DNA of 47,614 nt from Burkholderiaceae bacterium (GTDB taxonomy: Bacteria; Pseudomonadota; Gammaproteobacteria; Burkholderiales; Burkholderiaceae_C): positions 1 to 47,614 of the forward strand of contig JAFMFB010000016.1 in assembly GCA_017856435.1 (NCBI GenBank), in the 5' to 3' direction. The position numbers and the translations under genes are program-made. Of this stretch, positions 33,909 through 43,398 are shown piece after piece. The stretch's first letter is position 1. Every line of letters starts with the position of its first letter. The notes beneath the pieces were generated by a model. It saw only the letters and a program-made list of their open reading frames with translations. It had not been told where the DNA came from and searched no databases.

Positions 33909-35039
33909 ATGAGAACAGCCGACAGTTTAACGACCCCACTGGCTTCGCGCATTGCACAGGCGGTGCAGGCAGCTGGGGGTTGGCTTGGATTTGACGAATT
34001 CATGAATATGGCCCTGTACACCCCAGGCCTGGGTTACTACGCCAACGACCTGCGCAAGCTGGGGCTGATGCCGGGATCGGGCAGCGATTTTGTCACTGCC
34101 CCGGAACTCTCGCCCCTGTTCGGCCGTGCCCTGGCCACCCAAGTCCAACAGGCCTTGCAAGCTACCCAGACCCGCGAGGTGTGGGAGTTTGGTGCCGGTT
34201 CTGGCGCACTGGCATTGCAACTGCTTGACGCACTGGGTGACGCGATACAGCGCTACACCATTGTGGATCTCTCGGGCGCGCTTCGCGCTCGCCAGCAACA
34301 GACCCTGGCCGACTATGGTGATCGGGTGCGCTGGCTGAGCACCTGGCCCGATGAAATTCAAGGGGTGGTGATTGGCAATGAAGTACTCGATGCCATGCCG
34401 GTCAAATTGCTGGCACGGATTGAGGGCGTCTGGCATGAGCGAGGTGTGACTCTCGAAGCCGGGCAGGAGCAAAGTGATCAAGCTGAATCACCGGATGCGC
34501 CTAAATTTGTCTGGCAAGATCGGCCTACCGATTTGCGACCGCCCATCAGCATTGAGGCAGCGCATGACTACCTGACTGAAATACATCCCATGGCTGAGGC
34601 TTTTGTCCGAACCCTGGCCGACAAATTGAAACAAGGGGCCGCCTTTTTTATCGATTACGGCTTTGCCGAGCGTGAGTACTACCATGCCCAGCGCCATATG
34701 GGTACCCTGATTTGCCATCGGGCCCACCGTACCGACAGCAACCCCTTGTGCGATCTGGGCCTAAAAGATATCAGCGCCCATATCAACTTCACCGGTATCG
34801 CCGTTGCCGCCCAGGCGGGCGGACTCGAGGTGCTGGGCTATTGTTCCCAGGGCCGCTTTTTGCTCAACTGTGGCCTGGCCCAGTTGATGGCACAGGCCGA
34901 TTTGACCGTGCGGGCGCAGGCGCACAAGCTGGTGGCCGAACATGAAATGGGCGAACTTTTCAAGGTGATCGGCCTGTGCACTGCGCCACTGTGGCCATGC
35001 CTGGGGTTTGCCTTGGGTGACCGCACCCACACATTGTGA
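33909..35039 (+). CDS. SAM-dependent methyltransferase, MidA/NDUFAF7 family (DUF185)
   Basis: A 376-residue protein. Family signatures: FDEFMNMALYTPGLGYYAND, GSDFVTAPELSPLFGRALA, VWEFGAGSGALALQLL (SAM motif I), GVVIGNEVLDAMPVKL, FFIDYGFAEREYYHAQRHMG and DISAHINFTGIAVAAQ. In mitochondria the homologue methylates an arginine in a complex I subunit; the bacterial target is not established. The start is ATG at 33909 (MRTADSL); an ATG at 33882 would overlap the divergent SDR gene. Confidence 0.93.
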   Translation: MRTADSLTTPLASRIAQAVQAAGGWLGFDEFMNMALYTPGLGYYANDLRKLGLMPGSGSDFVTAPELSPLFGRALATQVQQALQATQTREVWEFGAGSGALALQLLDALGDAIQRYTIVDLSGALRARQQQTLADYGDRVRWLSTWPDEIQGVVIGNEVLDAMPVKLLARIEGVWHERGVTLEAGQEQSDQAESPDAPKFVWQDRPTDLRPPISIEAAHDYLTEIHPMAEAFVRTLADKLKQGAAFFIDYGFAEREYYHAQRHMGTLICHRAHRTDSNPLCDLGLKDISAHINFTGIAVAAQAGGLEVLGYCSQGRFLLNCGLAQLMAQADLTVRAQAHKLVAEHEMGELFKVIGLCTAPLWPCLGFALGDRTHTL

Positions 35040-35054
35040 TCGGAGCGTTTGACG

Positions 35055-35249
35055 ATGTACCGTTGGTTGCTGGTAATTTTTCTGGCCTTGCTGCTTATCA
35101 ATGCCTTTACCCCATGGTTCAAGAAGTTTGGCTTCGGGCGGCTGCCGGGTGATCTGAATTTCAGATTGTTTGGCCGGGATTTCAATCTGCCGTTCACCAC
35201 CACCATCATCCTCAGCATGGTGGCTGCGGGAATTTCAAAGCTGATTTGA
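35055..35249 (+). CDS. DUF2905 small membrane protein
   Basis: A 64-residue inner-membrane protein with two hydrophobic segments, MYRWLLVIFLALLLINAF and TTTIILSMVAAGISKLI, around the conserved FGRLPGDLNFRLFGRDF motif of DUF2905. The role is unknown. The ATG is used in place of the TTG six bases earlier. It follows the MidA-type gene by 15 bases. Confidence 0.92.
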   Translation: MYRWLLVIFLALLLINAFTPWFKKFGFGRLPGDLNFRLFGRDFNLPFTTTIILSMVAAGISKLI

Positions 35250-35313
35250 TCCTTCGGGCAAAAACTTGAATTCGCGCATGTCATCCCCACCTTGAGACGA
35301 TGAGAGGGTTGTC

Positions 35314-35754
35314 ATGAACGAAATGCGTCACGTTGTCTGTCCAAATTGCCACACCACCAATCGGGTCCAGGATCAGGATCTCGGCCATGACCCAAGTTGT
35401 GGCAAATGCAAGCAGTCTCTGTTTAGCGGGCACCCGCTTGAACTGGACGAGGCCTTGTTTGACCGGCATGTGGGACGCAGCGATCTGCCTGTACTGGTCG
35501 ACTTCTGGGCGCCCTGGTGTGGACCGTGCCGGATGATGGCACCGGCCTACGAACAGGCAGCTTCCCAGCTGGAGCCTCAAGTACGGGTTGCCAAGGTCAA
35601 CACCGAAGAAGCGCAGGGCCTGGCCGCACGCTTCAATATCCGAAGTATTCCTACGTTGGCCCTCTATGTCGGAGGTCGTGAGGTGACCCGCCAGCCTGGG
35701 GCCATGACTTCAGCCGCCCAGATCAGCGCCTGGGTGCGCAACCACCTGGGTTGA
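35314..35754 (+). CDS. trxC: Thioredoxin 2 (TrxC)
   Basis: A 146-residue thiol-disulfide reductase with the extra N-terminal zinc finger of TrxC: VVCPNCHTTNRV and DPSCGKCKQSLF give the two CxxC pairs. The thioredoxin domain has VDFWAPWCGPCRMMAP and the cis-proline in IRSIPTLALYVGG. Cytoplasmic, heat-stable and, in E. coli, OxyR controlled; no such site was identified here. GAGAGGG lies about nine bases before the ATG. Confidence 0.97.
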   Translation: MNEMRHVVCPNCHTTNRVQDQDLGHDPSCGKCKQSLFSGHPLELDEALFDRHVGRSDLPVLVDFWAPWCGPCRMMAPAYEQAASQLEPQVRVAKVNTEEAQGLAARFNIRSIPTLALYVGGREVTRQPGAMTSAAQISAWVRNHLG

Positions 35755-36153
35755 TCAGGGGTTGATTTCCCAATGTCGGGCGCACTGGCGACAGCGCACC
35801 TCAATTTGTTGGGTCAAGCGGTTTTCTCTCATCAGTTCAAAGCGGGCGTAAGTGCCACACGCCGGGCAGCTGGCTTGATTGGCCACCTCTTCGGCATGCA
35901 TTAACAGGTACAGATATCGGCGCAACGCCCACAAGCCCAAGGCCCCGCTGATGATCAGCAGGACGACATCGAGGATTTTTTCATCCTGACTGCCTGAAGC
36001 AAACGCTTCCATGGTGCCGATCATGGCAATTGTGCACAGCACCACCAGCACCAGATGGGCGTGGCTGGACAGCAGTTCGCGCTCATACCATTTGCGAAAG
36101 CCAAACCGCCGAACCCCTTCAGCCAGACCAGGATTGAACGGGTTGCGAGGCAT
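35755..36153 (-). CDS. Small membrane protein with C-terminal zinc ribbon
   Basis: A 132-residue protein. Two hydrophobic segments (HLVLVVLCTIAMIGTMEAF and ILDVVLLIISGALGLWALRRY) precede a C-terminal CPACG...CRQC zinc ribbon. The start is MPRNPFNPG, 13 bases after the cca stop; the open frame runs further upstream through cca but those residues are not plausible. I do not recognise a named family. Its stop is adjacent to the trxC stop on the other strand. Confidence 0.82.
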   Translation of the reverse strand: MPRNPFNPGLAEGVRRFGFRKWYERELLSSHAHLVLVVLCTIAMIGTMEAFASGSQDEKILDVVLLIISGALGLWALRRYLYLLMHAEEVANQASCPACGTYARFELMRENRLTQQIEVRCRQCARHWEINP

Positions 36154-36166
36154 GGCTTTTCCGGCC

Positions 36167-37432
36167 TCAGGCGCTGGAATGCGCGAGGGCCCGTGCAACG
36201 GCTTGGGCGCGCGCAGCGTGGATGATTTCGCCGATCTCTTTTCCGCTATGACCCAGCGCCACGGCGTGTTCGGCAATCGGCTGCGTATCCAGTGCCAGAA
36301 CGGTGGTCAGCACCTGCTGCAAGCGAGAGGCCTGCGGATAATGAGCCTCGGCCTTGCCCAGCCGACCCCGGGCATCACATTCACAGGCCAACAGGATTTC
36401 GGCAAAACGCTGCGGCTTGCGAATGGCATCGCAGCGTTCCAGCAAACGCAGCAAGGCCGTGGCCCCCAGTTCTGCGCTTCGGTGAATATGGCCATGTTCG
36501 CGGGCCACGACGGTCGCCAGCTCGCGACAGTCCACGGGTACGCGCAGTCGTTCAAAGACAAAATTCAGCAAGCGCACGCTGCGCTCCTCATGGCCAATGT
36601 GGCGCGGCAACACATCCGGCGGTGTTGTGCCTTTGCCGAGATCGTGCCCCAGACAGGCAAAACGCACTGAGAGCGGCGCATTCAATCGTGCCGCCATGTC
36701 CAGCACCATCATCAGGTGCACGCCGGTATCGATTTCGGGGTGGTAGTCAGGTCGCTGAGGGACTCCCCAGAGCCGGTCCACTTCCGGCAGCAGGCGGCGC
36801 AGGGCACCACAACTTCGCAGCACTTCGAACATGCGGGAAGGTTGGGCTTCCATCAGCCCACGGCTCAGTTCCTGCCAGACACGCTCGGCGACAAGGTGGT
36901 CGACCTCACCATCGTCCACCATCTGCTGCATCAGTGCCTGGGTTTCCTCGGCAACCGAGAATTCGGTAAAGCGGGCTGCCAGCCGGGCTACCCGCAGAAT
37001 GCGCACCGGGTCCTCGCGAAAGGCGGGTGTCACATGGCGAAAGATCTTGTGGTCCAGATCGCGTTGCCCGTGGTAGGGGTCGGTCAGGTGCGCCCGGTGA
37101 AAGCTGCCATCCGCCCGACACTGGCTGGCGTGCACCGCGATCGCGTTGATGGTCAGATCGCGCCGGGCCAGATCCTCCTCGAGGGTCACCTCGGGAGCGG
37201 CCTGCACCGTAAAGCCCTTGTAACCGCGACCGCTTTTGCGTTCGGTGCGGGCCAATGCGTATTCGTCCTGGGTTTGTGGGTGCAGAAAAACTGGAAAGTC
37301 CTTGCCAACCGGCTGGTAGCCCAGTGCAGTCATGGTTTCAGGCGTGGCACCCACCACGACCCAGTCGCGGTCCTTGACGGTCAAACCCAGCAAGGCATCC
37401 CGTACGGCACCACCCACCATGTAGATATCCAT
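36167..37432 (-). CDS. cca: Multifunctional CCA tRNA nucleotidyltransferase
   Basis: A 421-residue enzyme adding CCA to tRNA 3' ends. Begins MDIYMVGGAVRDALLGL, with KDRDWVVVGA (catalytic Asp pair), DLARRDLTINAIA, ALRRLLPEVDRLWGVPQ and the HD phosphohydrolase domain CLGHDLGKGTTP that gives the E. coli type its 2',3'-cyclic phosphodiesterase and phosphatase activities. Start at MDIYMVGG, the family N-terminus. The frame opens 66 bases earlier, inside the Bug gene end. Confidence 0.97.
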   Translation of the reverse strand: MDIYMVGGAVRDALLGLTVKDRDWVVVGATPETMTALGYQPVGKDFPVFLHPQTQDEYALARTERKSGRGYKGFTVQAAPEVTLEEDLARRDLTINAIAVHASQCRADGSFHRAHLTDPYHGQRDLDHKIFRHVTPAFREDPVRILRVARLAARFTEFSVAEETQALMQQMVDDGEVDHLVAERVWQELSRGLMEAQPSRMFEVLRSCGALRRLLPEVDRLWGVPQRPDYHPEIDTGVHLMMVLDMAARLNAPLSVRFACLGHDLGKGTTPPDVLPRHIGHEERSVRLLNFVFERLRVPVDCRELATVVAREHGHIHRSAELGATALLRLLERCDAIRKPQRFAEILLACECDARGRLGKAEAHYPQASRLQQVLTTVLALDTQPIAEHAVALGHSGKEIGEIIHAARAQAVARALAHSSA

Positions 37433-37455
37433 GGTGGGCAGTTTAGCGGTCTTGA

Positions 37456-38439
37456 TTAATCCAGTTTGGCATTGGCCCGTTTGGCCACTTCGCGCCAACG
37501 GGTGATCTCGCTGTGAATGAACTTGGCAAATTCTTCGCGGTTGAGCGTGCCGGGTGCTGCGGCCAGGTCACGCCAGCGGGCGGTGATATCCGGGCTGGCC
37601 AGCGCTTTTTGAACTTCCTGGGTCATCTTGTCAATGATCGGCTTAGGCGTGCCCTTGATCGCCCAGAGGGCATACCAACTGGAGGCCACGAAGTCCGGCG
37701 CGCCCGCTTCGGCAGCGGTGGGAACATTTTCAAAGCCGGGAACCCGCTTGGTGCTGGCCACGGCCAGGGCTTTCAATTGACCCGATTTGATGAAGGGGGC
37801 CGCGCCGGCGGTGGTGTCAAACATCATGTCGACCTGCCCGGACACCAGATCTTGCAGGGCAGGACCGGTGCCCCGGTAAGGGATATGGGTGATGAACAGG
37901 TTGTTCTGCCCCTTGAACAGTTCGCCCACCAGATGTTGCGAAGTGCCGCTGCCGGTCGAGGCGTAGTTAAGCCGACCCGGGTTCTTGCGAATACGCTCGA
38001 CCAATTCCTTGAGGGTGTTTTCTGGCACCCGTTTCGGGTTGACCACCAGCACATGGGCCACATTGCCAAGAATGGCCACGGGCTCGAAGTCACGCTCCAG
38101 GTCATAGCTCAGCCGAGGGTACATGCTGGGTGCGATGGTGTGGTGAACCGCGCCCAGAAACCAGGTGTAGCCGTCGGGGGCGGCCTTGGCGGCAATCGCT
38201 GCACCGACCGTGCCGCCGGCGCCACCCCGGTTGTCCACCACGGTGGGAACACCCAATTGCTGGCCCAACTGCTTGGCCAGGGGACGGCCAAATGCATCCA
38301 CGGCGCCGCCCGGTGGAAAGGGATTGATAAAGGTAATGGGTTTGCCCGGGGCAGGCCAAACCTGAGCCAGGGCTGAACCGGCGGTTAATGCGATAGCTGC
38401 AGCAGCCAGGAGAAGGGCTGGGAAATTTTTGCGCAACAT
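37456..38439 (-). CDS. Bug-family tripartite tricarboxylate transporter substrate-binding protein
   Basis: A 327-residue periplasmic binding protein of the large Bordetella-uptake-gene family typical of Burkholderiales. Signal peptide MLRKNFPALLLAAAAIALTA to about SALAQ; then WPAPGKPITFINPFPPGG, VVDNRGGAGGTVGAAIAAKA, LNYASTGSGTSQHLVGELF, HIPYRGTGPALQDLVSGQVD and FENVPTAAEAG. The ligand is unknown; members bind dicarboxylates, aromatic acids or nicotinate. No TctA/TctB membrane partners are nearby. AAGGAAA precedes the chosen ATG. Divergent from the CoA transferase gene, which hints at a shared catabolic role. Confidence 0.95.
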   Translation of the reverse strand: MLRKNFPALLLAAAAIALTAGSALAQVWPAPGKPITFINPFPPGGAVDAFGRPLAKQLGQQLGVPTVVDNRGGAGGTVGAAIAAKAAPDGYTWFLGAVHHTIAPSMYPRLSYDLERDFEPVAILGNVAHVLVVNPKRVPENTLKELVERIRKNPGRLNYASTGSGTSQHLVGELFKGQNNLFITHIPYRGTGPALQDLVSGQVDMMFDTTAGAAPFIKSGQLKALAVASTKRVPGFENVPTAAEAGAPDFVASSWYALWAIKGTPKPIIDKMTQEVQKALASPDITARWRDLAAAPGTLNREEFAKFIHSEITRWREVAKRANAKLD

Positions 38440-38588
38440 GAGAAGTTTCCTTTTATTTCTGATCACCAAGGAGAGCGGATGGTACTCGACTATTTCGGGT
38501 CGAGGATTTCCTGAAAGAGGCCTCCTTGGGCGGGTCGCACGCTTGGTCATAATCCAACCCTCGGTATCTGTTGAAGCAAGCACCCCCC

Positions 38589-39746
38589 ATGAACCCCCAA
38601 TTACCCTTGCAAGGCGTTCGCGTTATTGAAATTTGTAACGTGGCCGCCGGTCCCTTTGGCAGTATGCTGCTGGCCGACCTGGGCGCCGATGTGGTCAAGA
38701 TCGAGGCACCCGGAAGCGGCGATACCCTGCGGGCCTGGCCGCCTCTGACCGGTCCGCAGGAGGACCGTTTGAGTGAAAACTTCGCCTCGCTCAACCGCAA
38801 CAAGCGTTCGATTGCCCTGGATTTGAAAGATCCCACCCAGAATGCCCAGGCCCAGGCCTTGATCGCTCGCGCCCAGGTGCTGATCGAGAACAACCGGCCC
38901 GGCGTGATGAAGCGTCTGGGGCTGGACTACGACGCCATGCGGGCAATCAATCCGGCCCTGATCTATTGCTCAATTTCGGCCTATGGCCAGAGTGGCCCGC
39001 GTGCGCAAGAGGGCGGCTTTGATGTCACCGTCCAGGCCATCAGCGGCATCATGAGCGTGACGGGCGAGGCCGAAGGTGCGCCGGTCAAATGCGGGGTGCC
39101 GGTAGCTGATTTCACCGCCGGCCTGTATGGCGCCATGAGTATTTGCGCCCAGCTGCGTCGGGTGGCTCAAACCGGCCAGGGGGTGCATATCGATGTGCCG
39201 ATGATGGGCACTTCAGTGGCCATCGCCGCCTTGCAGACCAGCGAATACTTCGGTACCGGGCGCAACCCGGTCAAGCTTGGATCGGCCCATCCGCGCAACG
39301 CGCCCTACCAGGCTTTTCGTGCCCAGGATGATTACCTGGTGATGGCGGCCGGTACCCAAGCCCTGTGGGAGTCGGTGTGTGACATTGTGCAAAGCGAGGA
39401 CATGCGAGCCGACCCCCGTTTTGCCAGTACTGCGCTGCGGGCAGCCAATCAGCAGGCTCTGAAGGTCATGCTGGAGGCGATACTGCAGCACAGGACAGCG
39501 GCTGATTGGATCGAAAAATTCAGTGCGGCAGGCGTTCCTTGTGTGCGCATCAACCGCTACTCGGATGTGGTGAGCGATGTGCAAACCGTAGCCGCGGGCT
39601 GGGTCGAGCCGCTGACCCTGCCCAATGGGCACCAGACACAGACCGTTGGCACACCGCTCAAGTTTGACGGCAAGTCGGCAAGCATTCGTCGAACCCCACC
39701 CCGGCTGGGACAGGACGGTGGAGAAATTCTGGGAGAACTTTCTTGA
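38589..39746 (+). CDS. CaiB/BaiF family (class III) CoA transferase
   Basis: A 385-residue CoA transferase. Motifs: LQGVRVIEICNVAAGPFGSM, LADLGADVVKIEAPGSGD, NRNKRSIALDLKDP, LIENNRPGVMKRLGLDY and a YCSISAYGQSGP segment. The catalytic aspartate is expected in the GFDVTVQAISGIMSVTGEA region. The substrate acid is unknown. It overlaps by two bases the start of the crotonase-fold gene, forming an acyl-CoA metabolic pair. The ATG at 38589 fits the family N-terminus. Confidence 0.94.
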   Translation: MNPQLPLQGVRVIEICNVAAGPFGSMLLADLGADVVKIEAPGSGDTLRAWPPLTGPQEDRLSENFASLNRNKRSIALDLKDPTQNAQAQALIARAQVLIENNRPGVMKRLGLDYDAMRAINPALIYCSISAYGQSGPRAQEGGFDVTVQAISGIMSVTGEAEGAPVKCGVPVADFTAGLYGAMSICAQLRRVAQTGQGVHIDVPMMGTSVAIAALQTSEYFGTGRNPVKLGSAHPRNAPYQAFRAQDDYLVMAAGTQALWESVCDIVQSEDMRADPRFASTALRAANQQALKVMLEAILQHRTAADWIEKFSAAGVPCVRINRYSDVVSDVQTVAAGWVEPLTLPNGHQTQTVGTPLKFDGKSASIRRTPPRLGQDGGEILGELS

Positions 39747-40468
39747 GCGTACTGATTGTTGAACGGGAAGGCGCTCTGACGCGCCTCACTTTGAACCGTC
39801 CGAACAAGCGCAACGCGCTCAACCTGGCCCTTGCAGACGCCTTGCTGGATGCTATCGCGCAGGCAGGTCAGGATGGCACACGACTGCTGGTCGTGCAGGG
39901 CAATGGGGCCGGGTTTTGTGCTGGCTTTGATTTCAGTGAACTCGATGCTGCCAGTGAGGCCGACTTGCTGCTGCAGTTTGTTCGGATCGAGCAAATGCTG
40001 CAGGCACTGACCCATGCGCCGTTTGACACCCTGGCGCTGGCCCATGGGGCTGCGATTGGTGCCGGGGCTGATCTGTTGGTGGCTTGCCGCTACCGTATTG
40101 GTACTGATGATGTGGTCGCTCGATTTCCGGGAGCTCGTTTTGGCTTGATGCTGGGTTCGCGCCGGCTGGCCCAATGCGTTGGTGCAGAGGCTGCCCAGTC
40201 CTTGATCGGATCTGCAGACAAGACCCCCGCAGATCGGCTGCTGGGCATCGGCCTGCTGACCGAGATCCTTGCCAGCGAGCAATGGCCAGAGCGGGTGCAG
40301 CGCCTGCTGGCGCAGGTCTGCGAAGTGCCGGCCACCACCCGTGCCCGGGTGCTCAACGCCTTGCGTCCTGACACGCGGGCGATGGACATGGCCGATCTGG
40401 TGGCAACCGCCTCGCCGCCAGACATCAAGCAGAGGATCGAGGCCTATCTGCGCCCACCCAAGGCCTGA
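39743..40468 (+). CDS. Enoyl-CoA hydratase/isomerase (crotonase) family protein
   Basis: A 241-residue crotonase-fold protein: LTRLTLNRPNKRNALNLAL, GNGAGFCAGFDFSELD (oxyanion loop) and HGAAIGAGADLLVACRYRI. The two glutamates of true hydratases are not kept: GGGxE reads GAGAD, and the PE motif region reads FPGARFGLMLG. It may therefore catalyse another crotonase-type reaction. The start is TTG overlapping the CoA transferase stop, with GGGAG 8 bases upstream. Slightly shorter than the usual 255-260 residues. Confidence 0.9.
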   Translation: MSVLIVEREGALTRLTLNRPNKRNALNLALADALLDAIAQAGQDGTRLLVVQGNGAGFCAGFDFSELDAASEADLLLQFVRIEQMLQALTHAPFDTLALAHGAAIGAGADLLVACRYRIGTDDVVARFPGARFGLMLGSRRLAQCVGAEAAQSLIGSADKTPADRLLGIGLLTEILASEQWPERVQRLLAQVCEVPATTRARVLNALRPDTRAMDMADLVATASPPDIKQRIEAYLRPPKA

Positions 40469-41392
40469 TCAATGGGGGCGGGCCAGGTAGCTCGGGGCGA
40501 TCGCCCTGATTGAGGCCGCTTCGATTCCCAGCGCGTCAAGCCCGGGAAGGTTGCCACTGGCAATATTGGCGGCCCGCATCGAGTCCAGATTGTCGCGGCT
40601 CATCAGAGGTTCGCCAGGGGCCAGCTCCATCAGCCTGGCCTGGAGTCGGGCCAAAGGAGCGGGCAAGGCAATGATGGGGCGTCCCTTGCCGTGGTTGACC
40701 CCGGCGCCCTGCGCGGCCAGTTGCGCCAATTCAGCCAGAGTCAGAATTTCAGGGCCATAGAGTTCGTAGGTCTTGCCAATGGTCTGCGGATTCTCAAGGC
40801 AAACCACCAGGGCGCGAGCAACATCCTCGACCCAAACAGGCTGAAAACGGGCCTTGGCACCGGCTAAAGGCAGCACCGGGAAAATCCGCTGCAATTTGGC
40901 AAATAGATTGAGAAAACGATCGTCGGCCCCATAAATGACGCTGGGGCGCAGGACAGTGAGTTGCAGGCCTGCCTTTTGCAAGAGCGCCTCACCGCGTGAT
41001 TTGCTTGCCAGGTAGAGCGAGGGCGCCGCTTCTGGCTTATGTGGATTGACCCCCAGCGCGCTGACATGCAGTACCCGCCTCACGCCACTGGCTTGGCAGG
41101 CACTGGCCAGGTGGCCAAGCAGTTCGACATGGGTCTGCTCAAAGCGCTGCTGGTTGCCATGAAGAATGGCTACCAGGTTGATGACAGCAGTGTGACCTGA
41201 CAACAGCCCTTGCAGGCTTGTCGGATCGTGGATGTCTGCCTTGAGTACGGTTAGACCGGGCAGGTGCTGAACAGGGGCCGCATGACTTTCGGTTCGAGTC
41301 GCAACCGTGATATGCCAGCCAGCGCGCACCAGTTGTTCGCACAGATGTCGACCGACAAAGCCACTGCCGCCCAGCACCAGAACTTTTTTCAT
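40469..41392 (-). CDS. Complex I NDUFA9-like NAD(P)-binding epimerase family protein
   Basis: A 307-residue atypical SDR. Begins KKVLVLGGSGFVGRHLCEQL with the Rossmann GxxGxxG, then VINLVAILHG, VLHVSALGVN, YLASKSRGEALL (in place of the classic YxxxK), VLRPSVIYGADDRFLNLF and FQPVWVEDVARAL. This is the NDUFA9 subgroup; bacterial roles are unclear. Its ATG overlaps the stop of the lytic transglycosylase (ATGA), so the two are coupled. It converges on the crotonase gene, with its stop immediately adjacent. Confidence 0.93.
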   Translation of the reverse strand: MKKVLVLGGSGFVGRHLCEQLVRAGWHITVATRTESHAAPVQHLPGLTVLKADIHDPTSLQGLLSGHTAVINLVAILHGNQQRFEQTHVELLGHLASACQASGVRRVLHVSALGVNPHKPEAAPSLYLASKSRGEALLQKAGLQLTVLRPSVIYGADDRFLNLFAKLQRIFPVLPLAGAKARFQPVWVEDVARALVVCLENPQTIGKTYELYGPEILTLAELAQLAAQGAGVNHGKGRPIIALPAPLARLQARLMELAPGEPLMSRDNLDSMRAANIASGNLPGLDALGIEAASIRAIAPSYLARPH

Positions 41393-43389
41393 GGCAGGTC
41401 CTCGTCAAGCGCTGCACTGCCGGGCCTCAAGGGACCCACACTGCCAATTCGGGCCTTGAGGGACTGAGCTTTGTTGCTGATGAGGATGGCATAGATGTTG
41501 GTGTTGGCCATGACCTTTTTGACATAGTCCCGGGTCTCATTGAAGGGAATATTTTCAGCCCAGATCGCAGTTTCAAGGATCGGGTCCCCATCCTGGCCAC
41601 GCCAATTGCGCGCTCGGCTGGGGCCAGCGTTGTAGGCGGCGGCGGCCAGTGGCAGCGAGCCATCGAAGTTCTCCAGGACCAGCTTGAGGTAACCGGTGCC
41701 AATCGCGATGTTTGTGTCACGATCGGTAATCTGATGGGGCTTGAAGTTGTTCAAGCCAATCCGTTTCGCCGTCCAGCGCGCGGTGGCTGGCATCACCTGC
41801 ATTAGACCGGAGGCCCCGACGCTCGACCTAGCATCCATGATGAAGCGGCTTTCCTGCCGGATCAGCCCATAGACATACGCGGGATCGAGCTCAATTTGCG
41901 AGGTGCGTTGCAGGACGGCGCTCTTGAGGGGCATCGGAAAGCGCTGCTCCAGGTCGATCAAGCCGCGGGTGCGCTCGCTGGTGTTGATGCAGCGGTCCCA
42001 CACCTGCTGCTCGCAAGCCAAGGCAGCGGCGGCCAGCAACTCACGATCGTTCATGCCGCCGGGGACGTGCAGATTGGTGTGGTAGTTCCATTCGCGCACC
42101 CCCTCGCTGCGCAGACCGATCTCGATGGCGTACAGGGCGCGCGCCAGACCAACATTATTCTGGGCAGCTGTTTTTTCAGTCCCAGTCACCGGTTCAGGGT
42201 GGGGTGGTGCCGTGATGGGTTTCCCAAGCTCCTCCAGGGCGAGCTGTTCATAAAAACCTCGTACCGAGGCGATGGATTCCAGCAGGGTTCGGGCCAGCCG
42301 GGGCGCTGCTGGATCGCCTGGCATCGCCAACAATGCGCGCGCGCGCCAGTAGACCCAACTTGGATCACGCCGCATGGCCTCGGGCATGGCATCGATGGCC
42401 TTGAGAACCTCTGGCCAGGCCCCTCCCCGCAGGGCGGCACGTGCTTTCCAGGTCAGATGATCGCTGTGCATGAACCGATCCTCACCACGGGCAAAATAAT
42501 TAAGCGCGCCAGACGACAGCCGCATGGCGGCACGTTTGCCAATCACCCCCCAGATCCAGCTACGCTCCTCCTCGGTAAGCTGGGTACGCCAGCGCAGCTT
42601 GTTGAGCTCTGCGGCAGCGGCTTCATAGTCGGTTGTGGCCATCCGGATCAGAGCCAAGGTCACCAGTTCCTTGGTTCGCGACCGCAGCGCGGTGACCTTG
42701 TCGTCCAGATAACGCACCGGGCTGGCATACAGGGCTGACAAGCGGCCAGCAGACTTGGGGTCAATCAGCCCGATGGCCTGGGCAGCCACATGGGGGCGGC
42801 TGTTTTCAAACGCCAGGCGGGCTCGCATCCAGGCTACATCCGGCTTGAGCTTGCCGGCCTGTAATTGCTGGGCCGCTGCCGCCGCACAACCCTCATCCAC
42901 TTCACGCAGAGCCAGCCAGAGTTCTTTCACCTGCGCAGAGACATCCTTGCCGATACTAGACTGGGCTTCGGTCAGCAGGGCAAAACAGCGGACCGAGCGG
43001 TCATCGCCCATACGGTATTTGGGGTACTCGGCCATGAACGTGGCCCAGTCACCTGTCTTGCCCAGCAATAACAGCCAGTCATTGCGCAGGCGGTCTTCCT
43101 GGTAACTGCCCGCATAACGGTCCAGAAACGCCCTGATTTCCTCGCTGCTTGCGTTGTCCAGCCGGGCTGACAATTCCCAGTAGGCTGCCCAGGGCTCCAG
43201 TCGATGACCTTGGGCCTTGGGCAGCAGGGCACTCAGGCGCTTGCGGTCCCCTTTCTTGAAGGCCTGGCTCATTTCGCTGATGACTTCATCGCCGCCATCC
43301 GGGGGGGCAACTTTTTTGGCAGCGCTGGCAAATGGCAACATCAATCCAGCCAGCAGGAAAAATAATGTCAGAATCGCTCGTAAATGCAT
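41389..43389 (-). CDS. slt: Soluble lytic murein transglycosylase
   Basis: A 666-residue periplasmic enzyme cleaving peptidoglycan to 1,6-anhydromuropeptides. Signal peptide MHLRAILTLFFLLAGLML to about ASA; a long helical superhelix; and a C-terminal SLT domain with catalytic Glu in YGLIRQESRFIMDARSSVGA, then SGLMQVMPATA, NIAIGTGYLKLVL and LAAAAYNAGPSRARNW. Start at MHLRAIL, giving the signal peptide; the frame continues 15 codons upstream, into the divergent cyclo-ligase gene. Nine bases separate it from that gene's start. Confidence 0.96.
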   Translation of the reverse strand: MHLRAILTLFFLLAGLMLPFASAAKKVAPPDGGDEVISEMSQAFKKGDRKRLSALLPKAQGHRLEPWAAYWELSARLDNASSEEIRAFLDRYAGSYQEDRLRNDWLLLLGKTGDWATFMAEYPKYRMGDDRSVRCFALLTEAQSSIGKDVSAQVKELWLALREVDEGCAAAAAQQLQAGKLKPDVAWMRARLAFENSRPHVAAQAIGLIDPKSAGRLSALYASPVRYLDDKVTALRSRTKELVTLALIRMATTDYEAAAAELNKLRWRTQLTEEERSWIWGVIGKRAAMRLSSGALNYFARGEDRFMHSDHLTWKARAALRGGAWPEVLKAIDAMPEAMRRDPSWVYWRARALLAMPGDPAAPRLARTLLESIASVRGFYEQLALEELGKPITAPPHPEPVTGTEKTAAQNNVGLARALYAIEIGLRSEGVREWNYHTNLHVPGGMNDRELLAAAALACEQQVWDRCINTSERTRGLIDLEQRFPMPLKSAVLQRTSQIELDPAYVYGLIRQESRFIMDARSSVGASGLMQVMPATARWTAKRIGLNNFKPHQITDRDTNIAIGTGYLKLVLENFDGSLPLAAAAYNAGPSRARNWRGQDGDPILETAIWAENIPFNETRDYVKKVMANTNIYAILISNKAQSLKARIGSVGPLRPGSAALDEDLP

Positions 43390-43398
43390 GCCTGAATT

